DNA from: Diadophis punctatus similis
Taxonomy: Eukaryota > Chordata > Lepidosauria > Squamata > Dipsadidae
Direction: 5' to 3'
DNA: 64,000 nt
Assembly: GCA_023053685.1 (NCBI GenBank)
Contig: JALIGW010000016.1
Span: 6,850,501-6,914,500 of the forward strand
This document shows positions 1 to 10,650 of the stretch, piece after piece. The notes under the pieces were generated by a model, which searched no databases, had not been told where the DNA came from, and was given only the letters and a program-made list of their open reading frames with translations. How positions within the stretch are numbered: the stretch's first letter is position 1; every line of letters begins with the position of its first letter. The translations under genes were made by a program, and so were the position numbers.

Positions 1-270
1 CAAAGATTTAGGGCAGGAAAAACTGCTTCAGAGGGAGTAGGTATAAAAAAAATGCAGCAAGTCAGGAAGATCGTTCAGAGGGAGTAGGAATGAAAACAAG
101 CCTGCAAAGACTTAGGGCTGGAAAAAACCTTCTGAGGGAATAGGAAGCCGGGAAGATTAGGGCTGGAGAAAAAAGCTTCAAAAAAGCTACATTCGAAGTA
201 TAAGACGCACCCAAATTTTCAGCCTCTTTTAGGGAGGAAAAAGGTGCGTCTTATACTCCGAAAAATACGT
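1..270. mobile_element. 3' end of a TA-flanked MITE (AGTATAAGACGCACC family)
   Basis: Ends with GGTGCGTCTTATACTCCG and AAAAATACG followed by TA, the same terminus as the elements at 37845-38475 and 61326-62265. It lies in the intron before XPO4 exon A and runs off the window start. The body has imprecise repeats of GAGGGAGTAGG and TTAGGGCTGG. Confidence 0.75.
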
Positions 271-369
271 TAAGTGTATTTACATGAAAAATCTTTGGGT
301 CAAACTGTTTTTGTCTGCAGCTTTCTGCAGGAAAGCTACAGTATACTTCTTTTTATTTTTGTTTTGCAG

Positions 370-663
370 GTTCTTCAGCCACTGCAACAACGATTCTTAA
401 ATGTGATAAACCAAGAGAACTTCCAACAAATCTGCCAGGAGGAGGAGGTGAAACAGGAAATCACTGCCACTTTAGAAGCACTTTGTGGTATTGCTGAGGC
501 TACCCAGATAGACAATGTAGCAATTCTCTTTAATTTTCTGATGGACTTCCTTACAAATTGCATTGGACTAATGGAGGTGTACAAGAATACACCAGAGACT
601 GTTAACCTCATTATAGAAGTTTTTGTTGAAGTTGCACATAAACAAATATGCTATCTTGGAGAG
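370..663 (+). CDS. XPO4: XPO4 coding exon A (98 aa)
   Basis: Starts after a TTTTGCAG acceptor and ends at GAG|GTAAAT, phase 0 at both ends. Encodes VLQPLQQRFLNVINQEN through KQICYLGE, a stretch of amphipathic helices typical of exportin HEAT repeats. The long open frame begins upstream of the acceptor, but those codons are intronic. Confidence 0.93.
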
Positions 664-3600
664 GTAAATAAATTTATAAATATATTCTGAATATAGGATA
701 TATGCTGGAAATGTACATATCTGTACAGTAATATCAATTTCTTTTCACGCCCTTAAAGCCTTTTTTTTGGTATTTTATTTCTAATAAAAGAAATCATTGA
801 GCTCTGTAAATTGAAGCATTTCCATATTTTGGAAGAATCTTTTGAAGAGCTTGGAATTGCTAAACATTTTTAGTATTCTCAGTTAGGGGGAATTAAAACT
901 GAGAGTTGATGATTCACGACTTGATGCATTTGTTTCTTTTAGAATATTTTCCTTCACCGTTGTGCTGATTTGTCCATTTGGAGAGGGTTTGGGTTAGATA
1001 TTATTTATGTCTCATGCTTTGCTTGCATTATTTTATGACCATCTGTGTGGTGAGACTGTGTGCTGTCAGATAATGGAGAATATGACCATGTCTAGAAGAA
1101 TACAGGTAGTTCTCGACTTATAACCATTTGTTTAGTGATCATTCAAAGTTACAACGGCATTGAAAAAGTGACTTATGACTGTTTTTCACACTTACAGCCG
1201 TTGCAGTAATTACCATGGTCATATGATCAAAATTTAGATGCTTGGCTCATATTTATGATGGTTGCAGTGTCCCGGGGTCATATGATCAACTTTTTGTGAC
1301 CTTCAGGCAAGCAAACTCAATGGGAAGCCAGATTCACTTTACAACCATGTTACTAACTTAACCACTGCAGTGATTCACCTAACAACTGTGGCAAGAAAGG
1401 TCATAAACTGAGACAAATCTCACTTAACAACTGCCTCACTTATTAAGATAAATTTTGAACTCAATTGTATACTCGTGTATACGGCACGAGTCAAAAAGAG
1501 GGCTGTGAAAATATTTACAGACCCCTCACATCCTGGACATAAACTGTTTCAACTCCTACCCTCAAAACGAGGCTATAGAGCACTGCACACCAGAACAACT
1601 AGACACAAGAACAGTTTTTCCCCGAACGCCATCACTCTGCTAAACAACTAATTCCCTCAACACTGTCAAACTATTTACTAAGTCTACACTACTATTAATC
1701 TTCTCATCATTCCTGTCACCCATCTCCTCCCACTTATGACTGCATGACTGTAACTTTGTTGCTTGTATCCTTACAATTGATATTGACTGGTTCCTAATAT
1801 GATTTTATTGCTTATTTGTACCCTATGACTATCATTAAGTGTTGTACCTTATGACTCCTGATGAATGTATCTTTTCTTTTATGTACACTGAGAGTATATG
1901 CGCCAAGACAAATTCCTTGTGTGTCCAATCACACTTGGCCAATAAAGAATTCTATTCTAAAAAAAAATTGTGGTCATAAGTCAAGGACTACCTATACAGG
2001 TTCTCATCAACAGAATACTTACTGCCTCAGAGGCTGTAACTTAGAAGGTGTATGCCCCAATGTTAACTGTTAAAGATACAATGGATGCTTGCTTACCTCT
2101 TCCAGCCACAGGACTCCTAAACATGGAGAAATTAATAATACCAAGAGATAGAATTTCCTACAAAATGTTATAACTATACAATGGAAATTCTACATTGCTT
2201 AAAACTATGCCTGACAATGTGATTTACTATGTTGGAGAGTATTCCCTTCGAGCAATAGGATTAATAATGATTAAGAATTGTCATTTTATTGTTTTAAACC
2301 CTTGCTATAAATGGAGTATCAGTTGCAACTGAAGTGGTTTCAAGGCCTGAGTAATAAGTACATTCTAGTACTTATTACTAGGATGTAATAAGTGTATATC
2401 CTTCATTAAGCCTTCTTTTCTTTTTTCTTTTTTTTTCTTTTGCAGTCTAAAGCCATGAATTTATATGAAGCTTGTCTGACCCTACTTCAAGTATATTCCA
2501 AGAATAATTTAGGTAGACAACGAATAGATGTTACAGCAGAAGAGGACCAATACCAGGATCTCCTTCTCATTATGGAGCTTCTCACTAACCTACTTTCAAA
2601 AGAATTTATAGATTTCAGTGATACAGGTAGGGAGAAATTTTGAACTGAAAATAACATGGAGGAAACTTAAAGAGCTCTTTATTTCTTGACACCAGTATGT
2701 AATGAACAAATAACAGAGCTCTGTTGGTTTTTTCTCTTAAATTTCAGAGTTAAAACCAATGCATTTATTGAAACAGTTTTTGATGTTTTCCTGTTTGGCT
2801 CTTCAGTGGCTTTCAATTCCCCCCCCCAATCTTTTATTGCTTTCCTGATTTTTATATTGTTTGTATTTTTACAGAATGCTTAATCTAATATTGGAGAATT
2901 TAAGCAACCTGTTGAGAAATGTAGGCAGTCAAATATCTCTTTAAAAAGTAATATATATATACAAACGTTTTTGTAGCATTTGCATAATGGCATTAATAAA
3001 TACTAATTATAGAGTATAGATACAGGTAGTCCTAGATTTATGACTTACAGATCCCCCCCAAAATCTACTTAGAACTTGGTTCTGAAGTTATAGCAACTGC
3101 AGTCATTCACCCTTATAACTGACCACAGGGATGTACAGCACCCCCTCCGCCTATCTCCCTAAGGTATGGGGTCTAGTGGTTTGGGAAGCAGGCCCAAGGC
3201 CTGTGGCGACCCCAAGGAGCAGGAAGTGAAGTATGGGATGCCTCAAAATGGAGGAGACCTGAGGCAGGACCTGTTCATTTGACGACCTCATTAGGAAGAG
3301 CAGGAATGGTGGGGTCATGAGGTGATCATGTGGGCATTTCACTTACTGGCTGATATGACTTCCAACCTATTGGGAAAATGGGCAGCATATACATTTAAAT
3401 GGAAGGAAGGAAGGAAGGAAGGAAGGAAGGAAGGAAGGAAGGAAGGAAGGAAGGAAGGAAGGAAGGAAGGAAGGAAGGAAGGAAGGAAGGGCTCCATTAC
3501 AGTTGATGATTGAAGACTACCTGCAAATTGGTAAACCTGTATTTGTCTGTTTATAATATATGAAACCATTCCCCAAGCAGATAATTATTCATTGCAAGCA

Positions 3601-6600
3601 CAGTTTTTCATAGAATTTTATATTCATTTATCAGCCAAATCTTTGTGGCTAATAAGATTACTGTTTGGGTTTTTTACCTTGTACATTTTGAACTATAAGA
3701 AGATACGTTTAATTAAGCAGATCATTAGTGAATTATCACTTTAAAATATATTTAAGTGGTCTGCCTTATGACAAATCTAAATTTGAAAAGTTTGAAATGT
3801 ATATATCTTATAATTGTATGTCTAGAGGTACATTAAATTTGACTACAGTAGATTCCAAAATATCTTTTATAGTTTTTGTTAGAATTTCAGACTTTTTTTC
3901 AACTTAAAATTAATTTCTTATTTTTCTTGTTGTATATCTGAGTCTTTTTATCCACCTCAGAATCCAAAGCAGAATTTAAAAAAGCTGGTATAATTTAAAT
4001 ACGCCTCCCTGTACTGTTTAGTTTTTCTAAAAGAAACATGTTAAGATCAACTGCAGAATGCAAAATTATGTTTGGCATTTTACTGGGATTCAAGCACTGC
4101 ATTCCAATTACTTTAATAATTTATGAAAGATTTCATGCTCACTAATGATGTATGAAATTCTAAGCTTGGAGTTCAGAAAATATTTGCAGATAGTTGAATT
4201 TGTTCTTATATTCCTATATTTCTTCCCTCTTCCCCATCTTTTTAGATGAAGTATTTAGGGGACATGAACCCGGGCAAGCAACAAACAGATCCGTATCAGC
4301 AGCAGATGTTGTCTTATATGGAGTGAACCTAATCCTGCCTTTAATGTCCCAAGATTTGTTAAAGGTACGTACAGTGCCATGCAGGGTTGCAGAAAGAGAT
4401 GGAGAATTTTGACTGTTCTTCCAGAAATTTTAATCATTATAATATTATGTCTCTAAATATGACCATGGATTTTCTACTGCTACCAGTATTCTCATGGCTG
4501 ACTGGAAATGACCCCTGGCACTAACTCAGAGCTTCAGCCAAGCTCATGCCTGCCTTTAAACAGCCTTTTAAACCTAGTACTGTCTAAATTTATTAGTGAG
4601 ACTTATATACCGCCTCATATATACCACTCTCTAAGCGGTTTACACCAGTAAGCAATGTATATTTATATTGCCCCCAACAATCTGGGTCCTCATTTTACCT
4701 ACCTCAGAAGGATGGAAGGCTGAGTCAACCTTGAGCCGTTGAGATTTGAACCGCTGACCTGCGGATCAGTGTCAGCTAAAGTAACCTGCAGTACTGCACT
4801 CTTAACTGCTGCGCCACCTCGGCTCTTAAATGTGTTAATAGTACCATCTGTGGAATAGCTTGGTATTGGAGAATTAGTGTAATGAAGCAGTTAATATACT
4901 AGGTTGAGACCGAGGAAATAACATGCATGGTACCTCCCTTGGTTTACAATTTTCAGAAGTCTTTAATTGTAAATCAGCTTCACCAGAGTTTATCACAATA
5001 AGCAATCTATGGTTTCAACAATGGGCCATGAATTACAAAAATATGTTAGCTTTAATTCTGTATGGACCTCAAAAACCTATATATGGATTATATAGGACTA
5101 TATATGTATTGCAAACTGTGAAACATATAAAACTAATAATCCTTGATTTTGAATGCCTGATATTACTTTGTATTCTTGAAATGTAATGATTAAGAAGCCT
5201 CATTAACATAAACTTATTTCCTTTTTTCCCCTTCCATAGTTTCCATCACTATGTAATCAGTACTACAAACTAATTACTTTTATTTGTGAAATATTTCCTG
5301 AGAAAATTCCACAGCTTCCAGAAGACTTGTTTAAAAGCCTTATGTATTCATTAGAATTGGGGATGACATCGTATCCTTTAAGATCTTCTTTTGGGGGGAG
5401 CAGGGAAAGGACTTATTCAGTTGATCTCTTTATTTTTCTCTCTTGAAATCATTACATTACTGTATACTTGAAATATACCAGTAATGGCGAACCTATGGCA
5501 CGTGTGCCACAGGTGGCACGCAGAGCCATATCTGAGGATACGTGAGGCGTTGCCCTATGTCAGCTCCAGCGCGCATGCCAGCTGATTTTCGGCTTTCTTT
5601 TCAGCCGTTTTTGCTCTCCCCAGGCTTTAGGAAAGCCACCTGAAGCCTGGGGATGGCGAAAAACGGCCCAACGGGCCTACCAAAAGTCCGGAGGCTTCAG
5701 TGAGGCCTGTGCGCGTGCACGGGGGGAGCACTGGGGCATTGTGCGCATGCACGGGGGGCAACATGGTGGTTGTGCACATGCACGCGGGGGGAGGACATTG
5801 CATTATGGGTGTGGGTACTTGCTATCGCGCACACGCGAACCTTTTTTGCACCTAAGCCAAAAATGGTTTGCCATCACTGATATATACCCTTTTAAGTATA
5901 TGACTTAAGAATGTCAAGAATTTCAGTTGATTACCTAGCTGAATATTTGCATTGTGTTGGTTTTTGGTTATCAAGGTTATTTTATGTGAGGGAATCCACA
6001 TTTTTCTTATTTTATTTTGGCAGAGAGCCTAATATAATCTTTCATCAAGTTCTGCATGTTCTTTGCTTGAAGTAGCTTATCTTTATAATGAGAAGCAGTT
6101 ATTCATTTATTGCAACTTTCCCATCCTGTCACCAGTAAGAACCAGGATACATGTGCACTAGATTGTTTAAGCCTGTTGCTAGAGTATTCTACCATTTAAA
6201 ATATTATGAGAATTCCCTGATACGAAAAATAAAACCACTTTTATAATTTTGCAGGGATGGAATCTGTTGTCCTTATGCAGTTTCTAGATTCAACAACATT
6301 TTAATGCAAAAATATTTAAATATTCTGTGCTTTTCTGTCATTTGCTACAAACTCTTGTGGCCCTCTACACTTGATTATTTGTTTCAGCCCTAAATTCTCC
6401 CTCTTTACTTTCCTTAGTTACATTTGATTTAAACATAGAAATCCAATAAGAGCAATTTCTATGAAGAAATAAGGGAGAGGGAACCAATTTCAACCACCTC
6501 CGTGGTAATCTTAGCTTGAAATATAATGGCAATTTTTAACTTCTGTTTACTGTTTTCCTGACGTACTGTATAATTTCCAAATATCCCCCAAAAGAATAAA

Positions 6601-9600
6601 TATATTTCTTGACTTTGAATAATCAGAATGAGTTCAGATGTTTGCCAGCTCTGCTTAGAAGCTCTAACGCCATTAGCAGAACAATGTGCAAAAACACAGG
6701 AATCAGAGTCATCCCTCTTTTTAGCAACAAGACACTTTCTTAAGGTAAGAGACCTCATTCCCTATATTATTGTCTAATATTTTGGCTTGGATTTCAGCAC
6801 AGCGCAACACCATCCCATAATAGCAATAGCACTTAAGACTTATATACCGCTTCACAGTGCTTTACAGCCCTCTCTAAGCGATTTAGAGTCAGCATATTGC
6901 CCCCAACAATCTGGGTCCTCATTTTACCCACCTCGGAAGGATGGAAAACTGAGTCAGCCTTGAGCCTGGTGAGATTTGAACTGCCAAATTGCAGGCAGCC
7001 GGCAGTCAGCAGAAGTAGCCTGCAGTACTGCACTCTAACCACTGTGCCACCGTGACTCACATCGTTGGTGTTAGAGCTTTCCCCAACGGTGGGACTGCAT
7101 GTTTGACCTAGCTCTGAGGACCCTGGGAATTCCAACTCAGTTCATTTGCACAGTGCTGTATTGGCGAATACAATATTGCAAAATAGGAAATAGAGGCTGA
7201 GGGGCATAAACCTTAGTGATCCTTCAAAAAGGATCCTTGAGAACGAACCTTGTGCCATATTACTTATTGGAAACCACTTTTTCTTGCCAGAGGAGCTTTT
7301 TGGATGCAAGCCAGTAATCAGGTTAAAAATCACATTTGATGCCAGTTTTTGTAAAGTAAACCCTGCTTTTTTTCTATATGTTTAGCTTATTGGTTACTAA
7401 GGAGCCCAGGGAATCTATTATTTAAAAAGTACCCAGTTTTTCCATCAGAAAATTTCATTGTTTGTGCCCCTGGGAGTGGGCTATATTAGTAAGGAAGTTC
7501 GAAGTTCTTAACATAATTAAACAGATAGATTAGGGGTCTCTGCTTCAGCCATTTACCATCTGTTTTGTTATGTGGTGATAACACTGTTCTGACCTATGCA
7601 TTGCTGCAAGCAATTATGTATATCATTTGAAAGTTAATTTTTAGTCCTCATCTTAAAACCCAAGCTTCTACAAAGTAGTTGTCACTTTAATCTTTGCACA
7701 ATTTTTTCTTAAAAACTCAGGTTATAAAGTTTTTTTTTTACATTTTAGATGGTTTTTGATATGCTGGTACTGCAAAAGCACAATACAGAGATGACAGCTG
7801 CAGCAGGAGAAGCATTTTATACATTAGTATGTTTGCATCAGGTATGATATTTTATGATGTCATTATCTCTTGCATGTTCCATAATGTCTAGGGGTCATAG
7901 AGGTCTATTATTGAATCTTACAGTCAGATAGAATTAACCTGAGTCCCCAGGGAGTAGGGCGGCCTACAAGACCCAAATGAATAAATGAATAAATAAATAA
8001 ATAAAACCTTTTTATAAACAAGTTTTTTCCCCATATAAACATACATATTTTATGGACAGTACATTGACTGGGTCAAGTCTTTTTTAAACAATGTTAACAA
8101 TAATAATACAAATCAATATGTGTAGTCCTAATCTTCCAACTTCAACAATGCTATTCTCTTTTCATAATCTTTTATCATTTTCCCATTAATTCATTTAAAC
8201 ATAAATAACATTTCTTTACGCCATGTTTTTGTTCCCCTACTAAATGCTATTATTAACTTCCATCCAAATGTGTAGGATTATTAATAACGCCAAATATTAA
8301 CACTATTAAATCAATCCAGGGAGTGTATCTCAAAATCCCCACAATTTCCAATCCTTAATATAAAAATTCCCAATATATTTTAACACACTATAAATATTAA
8401 TAATACCACTAAATTTCCTAATCCTAAGTTTCCTTCTACTGATCTTAACTTATTTTATATTATACTATTTTCCCTATTAGTAATTTCTTATATTTTCTTA
8501 CTTTCCATCAACCTTTTTACAATCCCATCATTTATTGACTTTTTAATCAGCCTTTTATCTCTCTCTCTTGGAATCCTATAGCTCTTTTTGATATGTTTAT
8601 GCCTACTGAACATTCCCTTCTGAATACCCTTTATCTCTTTCTGCTGTATTGTTTGAACACCCTTCAACAAAACTTCCTTCTTTAAAAAAAAATTCTTTAA
8701 GTCCTTTTTTGGGGGGGGAGAATTTTTCTCTTTTCTCTCTATTCTATTGTAAGCTTTTGAGGAGTTCTCTAATTTATTTATTATTTATTTATTTATTTGG
8801 TGTTTCTTATATGCCGCCCAACTCCCGGAGGACTCCGGGCGGCGTACAACAGAAAAAATACAAGAAACCAATATAAATAAGCATTAAAACAGATATAAAA
8901 ATTAAAACCGTAATTGATTCCTACTTATTTCTTTCTCTTCTTTAACTTCTTGCGTCTCATTTTGAATTTCTTCTAAATTCTCACCTATTTCTTGAATATC
9001 TTCCCCCCCCCCTTGTTGGGTAACTTCTACATTCATTTCTGTGTCTTTATCATTCTTTAAAGATTCCCTTATACTTTTTATCATCAAAATTATATCTTCA
9101 TATGCCTCTGTATCCATTTTATAACAATTTAATGAAAACTACTCAATATATTTCTATAATTTCAATATCTCAATATTTTAAAACTCCTTTTATACTCTTA
9201 AGTTTTTAATGTACAACCTTAGTTTCCCAATTATATATTTTCTCAATTGTCTAAATTTTCTTCTTTCTTTCCCCCTCCCCCTTTTCTTCTAACACCTTTC
9301 TTCTTTTAACTCATAACTTGTTCTGTTAAATAACATTAATAATCCAAGTCCAGATTAATCCACTATATTCCTCCAATCTTTCAAGTGTATAATCCAATAG
9401 CCAATTTTAATAATGTTCAGTTATGTGTAAGTTAGTTCCTTTTGAAGTCTTCAGAAGAGGAAAAAAGGAAAACAGAAACTCATCAGATATTCTCCAGTTA
9501 TCCAAGTCATAACATAAAGTCAAGGTCAGGTCATCTTCCAGATGTTATTGCTTCTATTCTGTGTATTAGATTTTGTGTGTATTAACTTCACTTTCACTAA

Positions 9601-10650
9601 GTATGCTGCAGTTGCTGTAGTACTTCACTTCATCCAGTAGATGGAACTCTTATTCCCAAATCTCGCATTATACAGTCTGTCAAAAACAGCTGATTATCAA
9701 TGAATCCAGGGGATTTAAAAATACAAATAAACAAAACAATTTCTCGCTTGAAAAGATCGTTTTTCAAATTGTTTGAGCTTTTTTTTTCAAACTTTCTATG
9801 TTTTTTAGCTTTCCTTGGGCTTCTTTTGCCTCTTAATTTTCTGGGGGGGTTTTCTCCGTGTGTCTATTTGCCGCTATCTTAGGCTTAGAAGTTATCTTTT
9901 AATATTCTTGTATTTGCATCAGCTCTTTAAGGTAAAAGTTGTTAATTATCTCATCCAATTTCAATGCTCTGTCCATACACCGCTCCAGCACAAATCTTGT
10001 GGTCCGGGTTGACCCAGCTTTGTGACTGCCAAAAATGGCCGTTGTCTCTGCTGCCATTCGGGAGAGCTTGCTTCGACCTAACGAGGGAATTCCTCGTGGT
10101 CAGCAAAGTGCCTCTCCTTCCTTCACCACACCTTCAAGGCGGCTATGACCCCATAGGAGCTCCCGGCAGGGGTTACCGGCTGGATTTCGTGAAGCTCAGC
10201 AGAGCTCACTATTTTCCAGCCATTCTCTCCGCGATGTCAACCGGATGTCCAGATAGAATTAACTTGATGACTTAAGGGAAGCCACTATCTCTTAACTTTA
10301 AAGAAATGTTCCTAGCATCCAAAATTGGAAATATACTTACATTGTAATTCTGTTAACAAGTCAATCTATAGGAAGCCTTTGATATTATTCCAGAATTAAT
10401 TTTTATTAATAAATTTTCTTCTGAAATATAAATGTGATTATCTTCTTTACAGGCAGAATATTCTGAATTAGTTGAAACTTTACTATCAAGTCAGCAAGAT
10501 CCCATAATTTACCAGCGGTTAGCAGATGCTTTCAACAAACTTACTGCAAGCAGCACTCCGCCTACGCTGGACCGTAAGCAGAAGATGGCCTTCCTCAAAA
10601 GTTTAGAAGACTTTATGTCAAATGTCGGTGGTCTTCTCTGTGTAAAATAA
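370..10650 (+). CDS. XPO4: XPO4 (exportin-4), C-terminal seven coding exons, partial
   Basis: Exportin-4 is a karyopherin-beta transport receptor made of HEAT-like helical repeats; in mammals it exports eIF5A and SMAD3 from the nucleus and can import SOX-family proteins. Exons join(370..663, 2446..2626, 4246..4364, 5240..5370, 6627..6744, 7749..7841, 10453..10650) have canonical GT/AG borders and compatible phases, and give 377 residues ending in NVGGLLCVK and a TAA. The peptide follows the remembered human protein (about 1151 aa) almost residue for residue, so this is roughly its last third; the 5' exons lie before the window. The intron 5371-6626 has U12-type signals. Introns contain MITEs, two Sauria SINEs, a GGAA microsatellite and a 2.3-kb L1-like insertion. 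EEF1AKMT1 follows on the same strand, as in mammals. Confidence 0.95.
1103..1995. mobile_element. TA-flanked MITE (CAGGTAGTCCTCGACTTA family), split by a LINE
   Basis: Begins TA-CAGGTAGTTCTCGACTTA and ends with the inverted TAAGTCAAGGACTACCT. The two halves are separated by a CR1-like LINE at about 1468-1968. Many relatives lie in the window (23401, 26086, 27248, 27903, 30137, 30440, 41912). The TA flanks suggest a Tc1/mariner or pogo-type source. Confidence 0.75.
1468..1968 (+). mobile_element. CR1/L3-like LINE 3' end
   Basis: Carries the 3' segment TGTGTCCAATCACACTTGGC followed by CAATAAAGAATTCTATTCTA. The same element in reverse is at 26641-27040. It is 5'-truncated and inserted inside the MITE at 1103-1995. 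Matches my memory of the snake CR1/L3 LINE whose 3' end seeds AATAG microsatellites. Confidence 0.75.
2446..2626 (+). CDS. XPO4: XPO4 coding exon B
   Basis: A strong polypyrimidine tract ends in TTTTGCAG. Encodes SKAMNLYEACLTLLQVYSK through KEFIDFSDT and leaves one base (phase 1) before GTAGGG. The phase is completed by the next exon to form GAT (Asp). Confidence 0.93.
3020..3335. repeat. Degraded CAGGTAGTCC-family fragment
   Basis: Starts ATACAGGTAGTCCTAGATTTA, matching one terminus of the TA-flanked MITE family, then loses similarity. No paired inverted end was found. Sits in the XPO4 intron just before the GGAA microsatellite. Confidence 0.45.
3401..3490. repeat. (GGAA)n microsatellite
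   Basis: About 22 nearly uninterrupted GGAA units. Open frames here on both strands (EGRK and FLPS repeats) are only translations of the microsatellite. Confidence 0.97.
4246..4364 (+). CDS. XPO4: XPO4 coding exon C
   Basis: Acceptor CTTTTTAG, donor AAAG|GTACGT. Encodes EVFRGHEPGQATNRSVSAAD through LPLMSQDLLK. With exon B it totals 300 bp, restoring phase 0. The GHEPGQA segment matches the remembered human exportin-4 exactly. Confidence 0.94.
4598..4827 (-). mobile_element. Sauria-type SINE
   Basis: Reverse of a tRNA-headed SINE: right end CTGCGCCACCTCGGCTC, middle CCCCCAACAATCTGGGTCC, left end ACTTATATACCGC. Same family as 6819, 47178, 59422 and 62989. Within an XPO4 intron. Confidence 0.85.
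5240..5370 (+). CDS. XPO4: XPO4 coding exon D, followed by a U12-type donor
   Basis: Acceptor CTTCCATAG. Encodes FPSLCNQYYKLITFICEIF through LELGMT plus two bases of a Ser codon. The donor is GTATCCTTT, the classic minor-spliceosome 5' splice site rather than the U2 consensus. Phase 2. Confidence 0.92.
5371..6626 (+). other. XPO4: Probable U12-type intron of XPO4
   Basis: The donor reads GTATCCTTT directly after the exon. The 3' end has the branch-like motif TTTCTTGAC at 6605-6613 (U12 consensus TTCCTTRAC), with no strong polypyrimidine tract before the AG at 6625-6626. The branch A (6612) is 14 nt from the last G, near the spacing known for minor introns. A hAT-like MITE occupies 5479-5879. 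Confidence 0.85.
5479..5879. mobile_element. Non-autonomous hAT-like element (CAGTGATGGCGAACC family)
   Basis: Termini CAGTAATGGCGAACCTATGG and TTTGCCATCACTG are inverted. Flanks AAATATAC (5471-5478) and ATATATAC (5880-5887) agree at seven of eight bases, an 8-bp duplication typical of hAT. The GC-rich body has no coding capacity. Inside the U12-type XPO4 intron. Confidence 0.85.
6627..6744 (+). CDS. XPO4: XPO4 coding exon E
   Basis: Completes the Ser codon and encodes MSSDVCQLCLEALTPLAEQC through TRHFLK, ending TTAAG|GTAAGA, phase 0. Fourteen nucleotides before the acceptor G lies the branch A of a U12-like branch site (6605-6613). Confidence 0.93.
6819..7058 (-). mobile_element. Sauria-type SINE
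   Basis: Left end TAGCAATAGCACTTAAGACT, then the diagnostic CCCCCAACAATCTGGGTCC and tRNA-like head CACTGTGCCACCGTG. Near full length, antisense in an XPO4 intron. Confidence 0.88.
7749..7841 (+). CDS. XPO4: XPO4 coding exon F (31 aa)
   Basis: Acceptor ACATTTTAG, donor CAG|GTATGA, phase 0 at both ends. Encodes MVFDMLVLQKHNTEMTAAAG through YTLVCLHQ. The downstream intron carries the L1-like insertion. Confidence 0.93.
7943..10249 (-). mobile_element. Internally deleted L1-like LINE with 18-bp target duplication
   Basis: Flanked by direct repeats CAGATAGAATTAACCTGA (7925-7942) and CAGATAGAATTAACTTGA (10250-10267), one mismatch. The element is antisense: the GC-rich 5' leader is at the right, then an ORF1-like coiled-coil fragment (complement 8902-9117, rich in Glu/Gln/Asn), then a TTTA-rich 3' end at the left. 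No reverse-transcriptase frame survives. At about 2.3 kb it is far shorter than a full L1. It fills most of the last XPO4 intron. Confidence 0.7.
8767..8911. repeat. Nested short repeat with inverted GCCGCCC core
   Basis: Begins with a TTTA run and contains GCCGCCCAACTCCCGGAGGA followed by its near-complement CTCCGGGCGGC, so it can form a small stem. Ends in an AT-rich tail. Lies inside the L1-like element and may be a nested SINE or part of its 3' region. Confidence 0.4.
10453..10650 (+). CDS. XPO4: XPO4 terminal coding exon with stop
   Basis: Acceptor TCTTTACAG. Encodes AEYSELVETLLSSQQDP through MSNVGGLLCVK, then TAA at 10648-10650. 65 residues. The C-terminus matches the remembered human exportin-4 end with a few conservative changes. 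Confidence 0.95.
   Translation, partial: AEYSELVETLLSSQQDPIIYQRLADAFNKLTASSTPPTLDRKQKMAFLKSLEDFMSNVGGLLCVK

Noticed and set aside
3322..3569. Open frames with EGRK or FLPS repeats on both strands
   Set aside because: They are translations of the (GGAA)n microsatellite.
8902..9117. Minus-strand 71-aa coiled-coil-like frame as an independent gene
   Set aside because: It lies inside the L1-like insertion bounded by an 18-bp duplication and resembles an ORF1 remnant.
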